Shown in pieces: positions 5,655 to 13,230 of a DNA stretch of 15,419 nt. The translations under genes and the position numbers were made by a program. This stretch comes from AG41 sp035943095 (GTDB lineage Bacteria > Gemmatimonadota > Gemmatimonadetes > Gemmatimonadales > GWC2-71-9): NCBI GenBank assembly GCA_035943095.1, contig DASZCN010000098.1, positions 1 to 15,419 on the forward strand, in the 5' to 3' direction. Within the stretch, counting starts at the first letter, position 1. The number at the start of each line of letters is the position of its first letter. The notes under the pieces were generated by a model. That model was not told the DNA's origin and did not search any database. It worked only from the letters and a program-made list of their open reading frames with translations.

Positions 5655-7604
5655 TCAGGCCGGCTGCTTCCCGGCGTGGCCGAGAGCGGCGCGCAGCTCG
5701 GCCAGCGTGAACGGCTTGCGCAGGTACGGACGGCCAAGCCGTTCGAGGAACTGTAGCGTGTCGCCGCGGACCGTGTCGCCGGTGGCGAAAATGATGCGCT
5801 CGGCGACCCGCGGGTCCTGACGGGCGAGCTTCGTGTACATCTCACGTCCGGAGAGGTGCGGCATGCGGAGGTCGCAAATGATCACGTCGAACGTGCCCGC
5901 CAGGGCGCGCTCGAGGGCGTAGGTGCCGTCGCTCGCCACTTCGACCGTATGGCCCCAGCTCTCGAGCGTAGCACGCATGTAATGCAGGATGTGCGGCTCA
6001 TCGTCGACCACGAGAATGCTGAGCTGCGGGCCCTCGGTCGTGGGCACCGCCGGCGTTTCGGTGCGGGCGGTCTCCGCACGCAGCGGCAGCTCCACCGTGA
6101 ACGTCGCGCCGCCGCCGGCCGGCGTCTCGAGCGTGATCCGCCCGCCGTGCTCCTTCACGATCCCTTGGGAGATCGACAGCCCGAGACCGGTGCCCGCGCC
6201 CTCCGGCTTCGTGGTGAAAAACGGCTCGAACACGCGGGTCGCAATCTCGTCCGGCATGCCCGGCCCCGAGTCTGTCACGCTGACCGCGACGCTCTCGTGC
6301 ACCCGCTTGGCCGTGATCCAGATCCGGCCCGACGGCGCATCGGTCGCGATCGCCTGGCAAGCGTTGTTGATGATGTTCACGAACACTTGCTTGATCTGGT
6401 TGGGGCTCACCTCGATCTCGGGGAGCCCGGGCTCGACTTCGAGCGTCGCCTCGACCTTGTAGGCCATTAGCTGGTTACGGAGCAGGGCAAGGGTGGAGTC
6501 GAGCAGCGTCCGGACCGGTAGCCGCGTGCGCTCGCCTTCCTGGCGCCGCGCGAACGAGAGGAGATTCTTGACGATCGTCGCGGCCCGCTCCGCTTCCTGG
6601 CGAATCACCTGTAACGGCTCCTGAAGCGACGGCGGGATCTCTCCCGTTTCCACGAGGAAGTCGCTGAACCCCACGACCGAGGCGAGGGGGTTGTTCAGGT
6701 CGTGGGCCACGCCGGCGATGAGTTGACCGATCGCCGACATCTTCTCAGACTGTATCAGCTGCTCCTGGAGCCGCCGCCGGTCGGTCTGGTCCTCGAACAC
6801 GAGGACCGCCGAGCCGGGCTCGGCCATCGGGATCGTGGTGAGCAGGAGGGTCCGGTCCCCCGCCCGGACTTCGGTCGTGGTGACGGTCGGTTCGGAGATT
6901 GCCCGCGCGACCGGATCCGACCACGGGGGCGGGAGCAAACCGATCCACGGGCGGCCCGGGATGGCTGTCACCGCGGTCTGAATCAGCTCGGCGAACACGC
7001 GATTTGCCCGGCGCACGGTGCCGTGGGCGTCGACGATGCAGATCGCCTGCGAGATGGCGTCCACGGTCTTCTCCCATTCGCGCTTGGCGGACGAGAGCAT
7101 CTCTACGAGGCGGGCGTTCTCGAGGGCGATCGCGGCCTGGGCCAACACGGCTGACACGAGCGTCAGCTCCGCCTTGCCAAACGTTCCCGAGCGGTCGCTC
7201 GAGAGGGACACGGCGCCCATGGTACGGCCGCTGGCCACCAAGGGCGCCCCCAGCCACGACGCCGGGGATTCGGGTAGCTCCGCACCCCGCCGGCGAGCCT
7301 CCTCGCGGACGTCCCTGGGGAACGCGAGGGGCCCACGGCGCAGTGCAAGCTGCAGCAGAGGGTCGTCCGTGTTGGCGGGGACGGGATGCGTGTCGTAGGT
7401 CACCGCGAGGCGGTTGGTTTCGGCGTCAAGTAGGATGACGGTGAGCCGATCGGGCTTCAGCAGCTCGCCGAGGGTGGTGGCCACGAGCTCGATCACGGTC
7501 GCCGGGCGGAACGCACCGGCCAGCTCCTGGGCCAGCGTGGTCAGGCGCGCCAGCAACTCGGCGCCACCGCGGGGTGTAGGAGGGCTAGAGGGGGGTTTGG
7601 TCAT
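5655..7604 (-). CDS. Soluble GAF-PAS hybrid sensor histidine kinase with C-terminal receiver
   Basis: 649-aa cytoplasmic signalling protein; no membrane span or signal peptide is visible. Domains in order: GAF (about 15-165), PAS (about 175-280, VDAISQAICIVDAHGTVRRAN), HisKA with phospho-acceptor H301 in AGVAHDLNNPL, HATPase_c (about 400-508: N-box NIINNACQAI, DSGPGM 445-450, GAGTGLGLSI 469-478), then a receiver (about 528-643) with acidic pair D534/D535, phospho-acceptor D578 in VIICDLRMP, T608 and K630 in RKPF. All residues needed for kinase and phosphotransfer activity look intact. The input ligand is unknown. ATG at 7604 is preferred over ATG at 7619 because AGG lies close upstream and the GAF domain begins well after either; the choice is not firm. 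It heads the glycosyltransferase operon (26-base gap to the GT4 gene). Its start codon overlaps that of the divergent gene at 7603. Confidence 0.9.
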   Translation of the reverse strand: MTKPPSSPPTPRGGAELLARLTTLAQELAGAFRPATVIELVATTLGELLKPDRLTVILLDAETNRLAVTYDTHPVPANTDDPLLQLALRRGPLAFPRDVREEARRRGAELPESPASWLGAPLVASGRTMGAVSLSSDRSGTFGKAELTLVSAVLAQAAIALENARLVEMLSSAKREWEKTVDAISQAICIVDAHGTVRRANRVFAELIQTAVTAIPGRPWIGLLPPPWSDPVARAISEPTVTTTEVRAGDRTLLLTTIPMAEPGSAVLVFEDQTDRRRLQEQLIQSEKMSAIGQLIAGVAHDLNNPLASVVGFSDFLVETGEIPPSLQEPLQVIRQEAERAATIVKNLLSFARRQEGERTRLPVRTLLDSTLALLRNQLMAYKVEATLEVEPGLPEIEVSPNQIKQVFVNIINNACQAIATDAPSGRIWITAKRVHESVAVSVTDSGPGMPDEIATRVFEPFFTTKPEGAGTGLGLSISQGIVKEHGGRITLETPAGGGATFTVELPLRAETARTETPAVPTTEGPQLSILVVDDEPHILHYMRATLESWGHTVEVASDGTYALERALAGTFDVIICDLRMPHLSGREMYTKLARQDPRVAERIIFATGDTVRGDTLQFLERLGRPYLRKPFTLAELRAALGHAGKQPA

Positions 7605-8313
7605 GATCCTGGCCAACATCCGAGGTCGCTTGCGAGGGCCGGACCTGCGGCTCGTGGCGCTCGCGCTGGCGCGCGGCGATGCCGCACGCCGCGCGCGCTA
7701 CGAGCGGATGATGCTCGAGCAGGGACCCGATGGGCTCCTCGACGAGCCGGGCCTGCTCGAAGCCCTGCTGGCGGTGCGCACCCTCGCGGTGCCATCGCCC
7801 GCGCTCTTCGCCTACGTCGCGGTGCGTCATACGCTCCGCGCCGCCGGGGTGGACGATCGGGTGCTCGCCGACTATCTGGCCGCGCTCTTGCTCGAATTCG
7901 GTGATCACGACCGGCGGTCGCGGGTGCGCGGGGGAGCCGACGACGAGACCTATCACTATCTGGTCGACATGGTGGAGGACCTCGCTGGGCTGGACGACGG
8001 CGGAGAACGAGCCTTCCTGCTCCGCGTGCACCTCGGCAACTACGCCCTTTGGCTCGCCGGTCTGTTTCCCGACTACATCGCCGCCCGGCGCTCCCGGAAG
8101 GGCGGCCCCGATCTGCCCTATTACGACGAGCTGGGCCGGCAGGGCTACCGGCTCGCCGCGGAGCACCGCCTGGCGGAGCATTTCGGTGTCGCCACGATCT
8201 ATCGCGCCGCCGCCGACCGGTTCCCGACGTTGCGCGTAGCGTTCAACCGGCTGAGCGATCGTGTGTTCTTTCCGAACGTCAGTACACCGGAGAAGATACT
8301 CCGGAACATCTGA
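7603..8313 (+). CDS. Unknown helical protein divergent from the histidine kinase (236 aa)
   Basis: I do not recognise this protein. It is 236 aa, predicted mostly alpha-helical and soluble, rich in Leu, Ala and Arg. Notable stretches are TYHYLVDMVEDLAGLDDGGERAF, split about 117-138, and LRVHLGNYALWLAGLFPDYI (140-159), which looks like a conserved amphipathic or hydrophobic core. RRSRKGGPDLPYYDELGRQG (163-181 region) follows. Cysteine is absent, and no signal peptide or catalytic motif is seen. The ATG at 7603 was chosen because a G-rich ribosome site (GAGGGGGG, 7588-7595) precedes it; the frame is open further upstream to 7414 but that part lies inside the kinase gene. The start shares bases with the kinase start, so its promoter must lie within the kinase coding region. 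It ends three bases before a perfect palindrome. Confidence 0.8.
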   Translation: MILANIRGRLRGPDLRLVALALARGDAARRARYERMMLEQGPDGLLDEPGLLEALLAVRTLAVPSPALFAYVAVRHTLRAAGVDDRVLADYLAALLLEFGDHDRRSRVRGGADDETYHYLVDMVEDLAGLDDGGERAFLLRVHLGNYALWLAGLFPDYIAARRSRKGGPDLPYYDELGRQGYRLAAEHRLAEHFGVATIYRAAADRFPTLRVAFNRLSDRVFFPNVSTPEKILRNI

Positions 8314-8316
8314 TTC

Positions 8317-8344
8317 GTAGGGGCGCAGCATGCTGCGCCCCTAC
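8317..8344. repeat. Perfect 28-bp palindrome between convergent genes (terminator or REP-like element)
   Basis: Two perfectly complementary 14-base arms with no loop: GTAGGGGCGCAGCA followed by TGCTGCGCCCCTAC. It sits in the 41-base gap between the stop of the unknown plus-strand gene (8313) and the stop of the SCP2-like gene (8355). Position suggests a bidirectional terminator, yet neither side has a T-tract, so an intrinsic terminator is not clear-cut. Palindromes starting GTAGGGGC are, from memory, common dispersed elements in some environmental genomes, so it may be a REP-type or miniature mobile element. Confidence 0.75.
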
Positions 8345-8354
8345 ATCGTCTTGG

Positions 8355-8777
8355 TCACTCGTCCAGAAACCTCGTCGGCACCCGCGTCGCGGCCTCCACC
8401 AGCTGCTCCGCCGACTTCACGAAACGGACCACGATCGGCAGCGAGCCTTTGAGCGCGAGCTTGCGCTGCATGATCCCGGCGATGGGCCCGAGCTCCTTGC
8501 GAATCACGCGCTTCCACTGCGCGTAGTCCCCCGAGATTACAAACGACGCTTTGTCGGCCTCGCCCGGTGAGACCACCTTGGCGGCGCGGCAGGCCCCGCG
8601 ATCGAGGTCGAGCCAGATGCCGACCGGATCCGCGATGCCGATCTCGGGCTGGCGATTGACGACGAGCGCAACCGGACCGTGCGTCCACTCGAGCGACGCC
8701 GAGCGGTAGCCGTCGCTCGCGTTGATGGCCGCCCCGTACGCCTCGACCCACTCCGCCGACGGAAACGCCAGGCTCAT
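8355..8777 (-). CDS. SCP2 sterol-binding-domain-like protein
   Basis: 140-aa soluble protein resembling the bacterial SCP2-like family (a hydrophobic-ligand-binding fold). Family-like features are IWLDLDRGACRAAKVVSPGEA (split across 54-74), FVISGDYAQWKRVIRKELGP (79-98), the MQRKLALKG helix-strand (103-111) and the closing TRVPTRFLDE. No signal peptide is present, so it should act in the cytoplasm. The ATG at 8777 has an excellent ribosome site, GGAGG at 8785-8789, seven bases upstream, and overlaps the stop of the amidotransferase-like gene by ATGA. It is the last gene of the six-gene minus-strand operon and ends close to the palindrome. Ligand unknown. Confidence 0.75.
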   Translation of the reverse strand: MSLAFPSAEWVEAYGAAINASDGYRSASLEWTHGPVALVVNRQPEIGIADPVGIWLDLDRGACRAAKVVSPGEADKASFVISGDYAQWKRVIRKELGPIAGIMQRKLALKGSLPIVVRFVKSAEQLVEAATRVPTRFLDE

Positions 8778-9460
8778 CGGATCGCCTCCGCGAAGCTGCC
8801 GAAGACAGCTGTCTCCAGATCGTCCTCCGGATGCCATTGGACCGCGAGGGTCCATGGCGCGCCCGCATCCCGACGCTCGACGCCTTCGATCACGCCGTCC
8901 GCGGCCCAGGCGGTGGCCCGCAACGCGGGCGCCACGTCGCGGATCGCCTGATGATGTCGCGTATTCACCATGACCGTTGCGGCGTCCATGGCGCGGTGGA
9001 CCAGCGTGTGGGGCTCGATCCGCAAGGCATGGCGCACGCTCCGATCGGCATGGTCGATCGGCCCGGGACGCTCGCTCGCCAGATCCTGATACAGGGTGCC
9101 GCCCAGGGCGACGTTCAATATCTGAAGGCCCCGACAAATGGCGAGGACCGGGAGGGCGCGGCGCTCCGCGCCCGCGATGAGGGCGATCTCGACGGCATCC
9201 CGTACCGCATCCGTTTCCTCGAGCTTGGGGTGTGGCGCGGCCCCGTAGCGGGCGGGGTCGACGTCCTCGCCGCCACTCAGCACGAGGCCCTCCACCCGGT
9301 CGAGCACGGCGCAAGCCGCCTCGGGATCGAGCATCGGTGGCACGACGACGGGCACAAGACCGGCCCGGGCGAGAGCCTGCACGTAAGCGCTGTTCAACGC
9401 GACCCGCTCCCGCCCTTCGTCGGTGCGGCGGGGCGCGCTCACGGCGACGATCTTGGTCAC
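8774..9460 (-). CDS. Peptidase C26 / class-I glutamine amidotransferase-like hydrolase (PuuD-like)
   Basis: 228-aa cytoplasmic enzyme of the gamma-glutamyl hydrolase type. Oxyanion-loop motif VLSGGEDVDPARYG (60-73), nucleophile C109 in LAICRGLQILN, NTRHHQAI (166-173) and the His/Glu pair H210 and E212 in AVQWHPED complete the triad. Family members cleave gamma-glutamyl amides such as gamma-glutamyl-GABA from putrescine degradation, but no other putrescine gene is nearby, so the substrate is open. The start is GTG at 9460, two bases after the TAA of the upstream lipoprotein gene, indicating coupling; the frame extends further upstream only as a shadow of that gene. The stop overlaps the SCP2-like start by ATGA. 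Confidence 0.88.
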   Translation of the reverse strand: MTKIVAVSAPRRTDEGRERVALNSAYVQALARAGLVPVVVPPMLDPEAACAVLDRVEGLVLSGGEDVDPARYGAAPHPKLEETDAVRDAVEIALIAGAERRALPVLAICRGLQILNVALGGTLYQDLASERPGPIDHADRSVRHALRIEPHTLVHRAMDAATVMVNTRHHQAIRDVAPALRATAWAADGVIEGVERRDAGAPWTLAVQWHPEDDLETAVFGSFAEAIR

Positions 9461-9462
9461 TC

Positions 9463-9993
9463 TTACGAGGCGGGTGATCCTGGCGACGCTGTCCCGGCCG
9501 GGGCTCCGAACAGGGGGCAGCGTGGGTTGCTCACGTTCGCCCACTCCACCCGCACGCCGTAGAGCGGGATCGAGCGGTCGACCGCAGCCAGCTGGCCGAT
9601 GCTCGGGTACTCCGCGGGTGGTCGCCGCGACTCGTAGATCAGTACGCCCTGCGCCCGCTGCGTGGAATCGTCCACGACGAGCAGCGCGTACACGGTCGTA
9701 TCGCTCACCGACGTGGCGGGGAATCCTGGACCCTGATAGTCCATCGTCAAAACGCCCTTGGCATAGCTCACCTGCACGGAGCTCTGCTGGTTCGTGCCGG
9801 CGACGCGAACGGGGAGCGTCGCGGGGAGCCCGCGCGGCGTCTCGGTGAGCACGAAGGGCAGGCGCCTGAGCTGTTCCTGGATGAGGGAAGGAGCGATGAG
9901 CAGTGCCATGCCGCACGTCGGGGTTCGGGTCCGGTCGCCACCGGCGCATGCCGCCGCAAGGAGCGTCACGACGAACGGCGTCCAGCGTCTCAT
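9463..9993 (-). CDS. Putative lipoprotein of unknown function (176 aa)
   Basis: The N-terminus MRRWTPFVVTLLAAAC is a lipoprotein-type signal with the cysteine at 16, though the lipobox is relaxed (LAAAC, alanine at -3). The mature part is about 160 aa and predicted beta-rich. It includes VQVSYAKGVLTMDYQGPGFP and TVYALLVVDDSTQRAQGVLIY regions, plus a late RCPLFG cysteine that may pair with the C in TPTCGMAL near the N-terminus. No known family is recognised. The ATG at 9993 overlaps the stop of the upstream secreted-protein gene by ATGA, which fixes the start; the longer frame to 10119 is a shadow. It lies in the TonB-receptor operon and is likely an envelope partner. Confidence 0.75.
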   Translation of the reverse strand: MRRWTPFVVTLLAAACAGGDRTRTPTCGMALLIAPSLIQEQLRRLPFVLTETPRGLPATLPVRVAGTNQQSSVQVSYAKGVLTMDYQGPGFPATSVSDTTVYALLVVDDSTQRAQGVLIYESRRPPAEYPSIGQLAAVDRSIPLYGVRVEWANVSNPRCPLFGAPAGTASPGSPAS

Positions 9994-10448
9994 GGGACGG
10001 TCACCACTTCCGTCACCGTGACGGGGTAGGCCGTATCGGCGCCCACGCGTCGGAGCTCGAGGCTGTCGGCGTCGGGGACGAGCGACGTGCCGAAGCGCAG
10101 GGTGTCTCCGATCAGCCACGCCGCCGTGCGGGCCTTGGCCGAGGCGGGTTTGTCGAGGTCGACGCCGATGATGTAGCGCCCCGTCCGGCCCAGCGGGCCT
10201 CCCTCGACCTTGCTGCGCTCTGGTTCCCCGTGATAGCGGCGGTACAACCGGCCTGAGATCCAGTTTCCGGGGTGCGTCTCGAGCGTGATGCGGAGATAGA
10301 CGGTGGAATCGACGGGCACGGCGCGGGCGGCGGCCGCCGCTCCCGGGCGGAAGATGCGCGTCAGCTCCCAGGTGCCCTCGAGCGGGCCGGTTTGGAGGCC
10401 GGTTCCCGAGAACAACATGGCGAGCAGGACGCCGGCGGCGTGGATCAT
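9990..10448 (-). CDS. Small secreted protein of unknown function (152 aa)
   Basis: A short signal peptide is visible (MIHAAGVLLAMLFSGTGLQTG), followed by a beta-strand-rich domain beginning LEGTWELTRIF, an opening reminiscent of lipocalin-like folds, and alternating polar/hydrophobic strands to the end (VYLRITLETHPGNWISGRLY, YPVTVTEVVTVP). There are no cysteines in the mature part. I recognise no family. ATG at 10448 is nine bases after the TonB receptor stop and the gene overlaps the next lipoprotein gene by ATGA, so it belongs to the same operon. Likely periplasmic; the lipocalin resemblance is weak. Confidence 0.75.
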   Translation of the reverse strand: MIHAAGVLLAMLFSGTGLQTGPLEGTWELTRIFRPGAAAAARAVPVDSTVYLRITLETHPGNWISGRLYRRYHGEPERSKVEGGPLGRTGRYIIGVDLDKPASAKARTAAWLIGDTLRFGTSLVPDADSLELRRVGADTAYPVTVTEVVTVP

Positions 10449-10457
10449 CGCCCCAAT

Positions 10458-12656
10458 CTAATACGTCCAGGTCGCGACGACCGAGACGGTGCGCACAGGC
10501 TCGAGCGTCCGAGGCACGAAGTTATAGAGGTAATTCAGCGCGTTGTTCACGAGCAGCCGTGCGGACACTGGTCCCTGCTGCCATCCCGCCCGCAGGTCGA
10601 GCACTCGCGCCGCCACCCGGGGATCCAGGCCGAAGACACTCTCCAGCTCGATGCGCTCGATTCTGCTCGTGTACCGAAAGTCTGCGCCCACGGACAGCGA
10701 TCGCCACCGATAGTCGGTGCTCAGCGTGACGAGGTGCTTCGGTCGAAACGACAAGACCGTGTCGAGGCTTAGGTCGCGGCTGTCGAGATACAGGTACGCG
10801 AGGGTGGCGGTCAGCGAGGGAACGGGCGTCACCGCGACCGACGCATCGAGCCCGCGCAGCCTCGCGCGGGAGACGTTTCGGATCTGGATCTCCGCCGCGG
10901 TGTCCTGCGCGACGGGGTCGAAGACGGCGATGAACGCGGGCTCGATCAGCTCGCGCGCTTCGGTCCAGAAGAGCGCGGCGTCGAGCCGTCCCCATGAGGC
11001 GAACGTCCCCGAATTACCGATCTCGAACGACCAAGCCGTCTCGGGGCGGAGGTCGGGGTTCGGGACGACCTGAAAGCCCAATGCCCGCGTCGTTACATAG
11101 CGCTCGGCGATCGTCGGCGCGCGGAAGCCGCGCCCGACGGAAGCGCGCCACGTACCGAGCGCGCTCGTGAGCACGCCGCCGATCCGCGGGCTCACCACGG
11201 TGGTCGGCTCGGCGCCGCCGACGGTGACGTGGTCGAGCCGCGTCCCCGCCGTCAGTCGGAGCCGACCAAGCCGTTGCTCCACCTGCCAGTACGGGGCGAT
11301 TTCGAACTCCGTGTGGTCGCCGACCCGGCCGGAGTCGCCGAAGATGTCGCTGGTAACGCCCGTACGCGCGCCTTCCATCCCCACTGTGAGCACGCGGTCA
11401 TCGCCACCCCCAGCGTGCAGCACGCCGCGCAACTCCCCGCCCACTCGGTTTGCCACGGACCAATCATCCGGGTTCACGTCGGTGAAATGCGTGCGCAGCC
11501 ACGAGGCGCGTGCTTGCCAGGCGAAGGTCGATGACGACGTCCGATCGAGTGTGGCAGCGATGTAGCCCTTATTGGAGCGCGTGTAGCTGCCACGGCCGGA
11601 GGTGTCGATCATGAACGGTTGCAAGGCCTGCCCTCGGGTGTCACAGGCGCCCGGGACGCACCAGGTGGGGAACACCTGATACTGATGACTGGTCCAGGCA
11701 CCCGACGCGGTGACCCGTGCGCCCGGCTCCGGTAACCACTCGGCCCGGCCCGACGTCTCCCACTGGTCGCTCCGGTCCTGCTCCCGGTAGCCGTCCGAAT
11801 GACGGCCTCCCAGTGTCAGGCTGCCGCGTAGCGTTTCCCTGCCGTAGGACCCGGTGGCGTCCACGCCGCCCAGGGCGCCGGTGTAATCCCGGAACTGCCA
11901 GGCGTCGTACGGCGGATTCGCATACGCGCCGCCCGTGGCGCGGAGCTGGCCGTGGAAGCCGACGGGAATTTCATGCGTGATCAGATTCACCACGCCGCCG
12001 AACGCCGCGGAGCCGTACAACGCAGAGCCGGCGCCCTTCACCACTTCGACGCGACCCACATCGGCGACCGGCACCATGTCCCAATCGATGCCGCCCCGGT
12101 CGCCCTGGTTCGCCGGGACCCCGTCGACGAGCAGCAGCACCCGAGATCCCAGGCCTTCGACGAAACCGCTCGAGCCTCGAATGTTGACCTGTCCGTTGAG
12201 GAACTGCACACCGGGCGCCTTGTTCACGGCCTCGTCCACGCCGCTCACGGCCCGGCGCGCGAGGTCGGTGTCGCTCACGAGCGCCACGCTCGTGACCGAT
12301 TGGTCGAGGAGCTGCGAGTGCTTGGCCGCGGTGACGATCGTGGGTTGGAGCTCGACGACGGCCGCCTCGAGCCGGTAGTCGTGCTCGAGGGAGTCGCCGG
12401 GGGCCACGGTCAGAGTGTCCACGACGGACCGGAAGCCGACGTATCCGACCCGCAGGACGGCCGTCCCGGCGACGACGGTCAACCGATAGCGACCATAACC
12501 GTCCGCGGTGGTCCCGCGGCCGCTCCGGATGTCCGTCACCTGTGCGCGGATCGGCTGGCCGATCGTGTCGCGCACCACACCGTAGATCAGGCGTGTTCCT
12601 TGCGCGCCCGCAACGCTTATCGGCACGAGCCACGCCAGAACGAGCAGTCGCTTCAC
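10458..12656 (-). CDS. TonB-dependent outer-membrane receptor with CarboxypepD-like N-terminal domain
   Basis: 732-aa outer-membrane receptor. After a signal peptide (MKRLLVLAWLVPISVAGAQG) come a carboxypeptidase-regulatory-like beta-sandwich (about 24-98, LIYGVVRDTIGQPI to RVGYVGFRSV), a plug domain (about 112-228: NIRGSSGF, RVLLLVDGVPAN, RVEVVKGAGSALYGSAAFGG) and a 22-strand-type barrel ending in an aromatic residue (TWTY), the usual outer-membrane assembly signal. A TWCVPGACDTRG cysteine pair sits in a likely surface loop. The substrate cannot be read; the plug resembles BtuB/FepA-type siderophore and vitamin receptors. GTG at 12656 is preferred to GTG at 12662 because it gives a standard MKRLL signal start and a 4-base GTGA overlap with the upstream lipoprotein gene. 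Second gene of the six-gene operon. Confidence 0.92.
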   Translation of the reverse strand: MKRLLVLAWLVPISVAGAQGTRLIYGVVRDTIGQPIRAQVTDIRSGRGTTADGYGRYRLTVVAGTAVLRVGYVGFRSVVDTLTVAPGDSLEHDYRLEAAVVELQPTIVTAAKHSQLLDQSVTSVALVSDTDLARRAVSGVDEAVNKAPGVQFLNGQVNIRGSSGFVEGLGSRVLLLVDGVPANQGDRGGIDWDMVPVADVGRVEVVKGAGSALYGSAAFGGVVNLITHEIPVGFHGQLRATGGAYANPPYDAWQFRDYTGALGGVDATGSYGRETLRGSLTLGGRHSDGYREQDRSDQWETSGRAEWLPEPGARVTASGAWTSHQYQVFPTWCVPGACDTRGQALQPFMIDTSGRGSYTRSNKGYIAATLDRTSSSTFAWQARASWLRTHFTDVNPDDWSVANRVGGELRGVLHAGGGDDRVLTVGMEGARTGVTSDIFGDSGRVGDHTEFEIAPYWQVEQRLGRLRLTAGTRLDHVTVGGAEPTTVVSPRIGGVLTSALGTWRASVGRGFRAPTIAERYVTTRALGFQVVPNPDLRPETAWSFEIGNSGTFASWGRLDAALFWTEARELIEPAFIAVFDPVAQDTAAEIQIRNVSRARLRGLDASVAVTPVPSLTATLAYLYLDSRDLSLDTVLSFRPKHLVTLSTDYRWRSLSVGADFRYTSRIERIELESVFGLDPRVAARVLDLRAGWQQGPVSARLLVNNALNYLYNFVPRTLEPVRTVSVVATWTY

Positions 12657-13165
12657 GGGCACGGCGGGTTGTAGTAGTGGCAGGGGGGGTGCATGTGACC
12701 GAAATCGACGACGAAGTTGATCGAGGAGGCCGGCGCTCCGCCGAGGGTCACCACGCCCGGCTGGCTCGTATCGGCTGGACTACGGTAGTAGCCGGCCTCG
12801 CGCAGCGTGGAGTCGGCGTTGGTCAGGTTGAATCCCTGCTTCACCCATACGGCCAGGACCCACTCGTAACGTCCCGGTTCCACTGAGATGTCGTAAAAAT
12901 ACGGGACGCCGTTGAGCGGCAGCGCGTGCAACGACGACAGCGAGGGCTGAAAGTTGAACAGGCTGTCGCGCGAGTGCGGAAACGTGTGGTAGGCGACGAC
13001 GTAGACCGCCTGCGTGCTTTCGGGCACGGCGCCGGCGAACGTCACGGTGCCGCAGATGCCGGAGCACGTAATCGGGTGTAGTCCCTCGTTACAGGCCAGG
13101 AGAGCGGCGGCGGCAACAGGCACGATCCCAGCCCACACAACGCGACTCTGCATGGCTGCAATCAT
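12653..13165 (-). CDS. Putative lipoprotein with His/Cys-rich tail, upstream of the TonB receptor
   Basis: 170 aa. A lipoprotein signal ends at ALLAC with the lipidated cysteine at 25. The mature domain looks like a beta-sandwich (ICGTVTFAGAVPESTQAVYV, VEPGRYEWVLAVWVKQGFN, SINFVVDFG), similar in feel to transthyretin/carboxypeptidase-regulatory folds. The last 14 residues, HMHPPCHYYNPPCP, hold three His, one Met and two Cys, with two further cysteines at 34 and 38 (TCSGIC); metal binding or disulfides are possible. ATG at 13165 is given, but ATG at 13153 (MQSRVVW) makes an equally good or better signal peptide; no strong ribosome site decides. First gene of the operon, overlapping the receptor by GTGA, so probably its surface or periplasmic partner. 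No named family recognised. Confidence 0.8.
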   Translation of the reverse strand: MIAAMQSRVVWAGIVPVAAAALLACNEGLHPITCSGICGTVTFAGAVPESTQAVYVVAYHTFPHSRDSLFNFQPSLSSLHALPLNGVPYFYDISVEPGRYEWVLAVWVKQGFNLTNADSTLREAGYYRSPADTSQPGVVTLGGAPASSINFVVDFGHMHPPCHYYNPPCP

Positions 13166-13191
13166 TGGCGCCCGACCCCCGGAGCGTCAAC

Positions 13192-13220
13192 TTGACCCCT
13201 GTTTCAGGGCGGAATAACGT
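13192..13220 (+). promoter_or_regulatory. Candidate sigma-70-type promoter for the FmdB operon
   Basis: TTGACC (13192-13197) is a good -35 match and TAACGT (13215-13220) a partial -10 after 17 bases. The start point would fall about four bases before the ATG at 13231, where no Shine-Dalgarno is seen, so the first gene may be read from a nearly leaderless mRNA. The opposite operon (start 13165) must be driven from the same short gap, but no convincing minus-strand promoter was found. Confidence 0.4.
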
Positions 13221-13230
13221 AAAGTCCGCC

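Noticed and set aside
4879..5820. Plus-strand frame of 313 codons across the GT4 gene
   Set aside because: It is antisense to a well-defined glycosyltransferase and to the kinase receiver, and has no domain.
7414..7602. Upstream extension of the unknown plus-strand gene
   Set aside because: It is antisense to the kinase GAF domain; the G-rich ribosome site and ATG at 7603 fit better.
8317..8344. Calling the palindrome a standard rho-independent terminator
   Set aside because: There is no loop and no T-tract on either side, so it is listed as a repeat with termination only as a possibility.
9461..9949. Upstream extension of the C26 hydrolase frame
   Set aside because: It is a frame-shifted shadow of the lipoprotein gene 9463-9993; the family start VTKIVAVSAP is at 9460.
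12657..12662. Start of the TonB receptor at GTG 12662
   Set aside because: GTG at 12656 gives a normal MKRLL signal peptide and the same 4-base overlap seen at other junctions of the operon.
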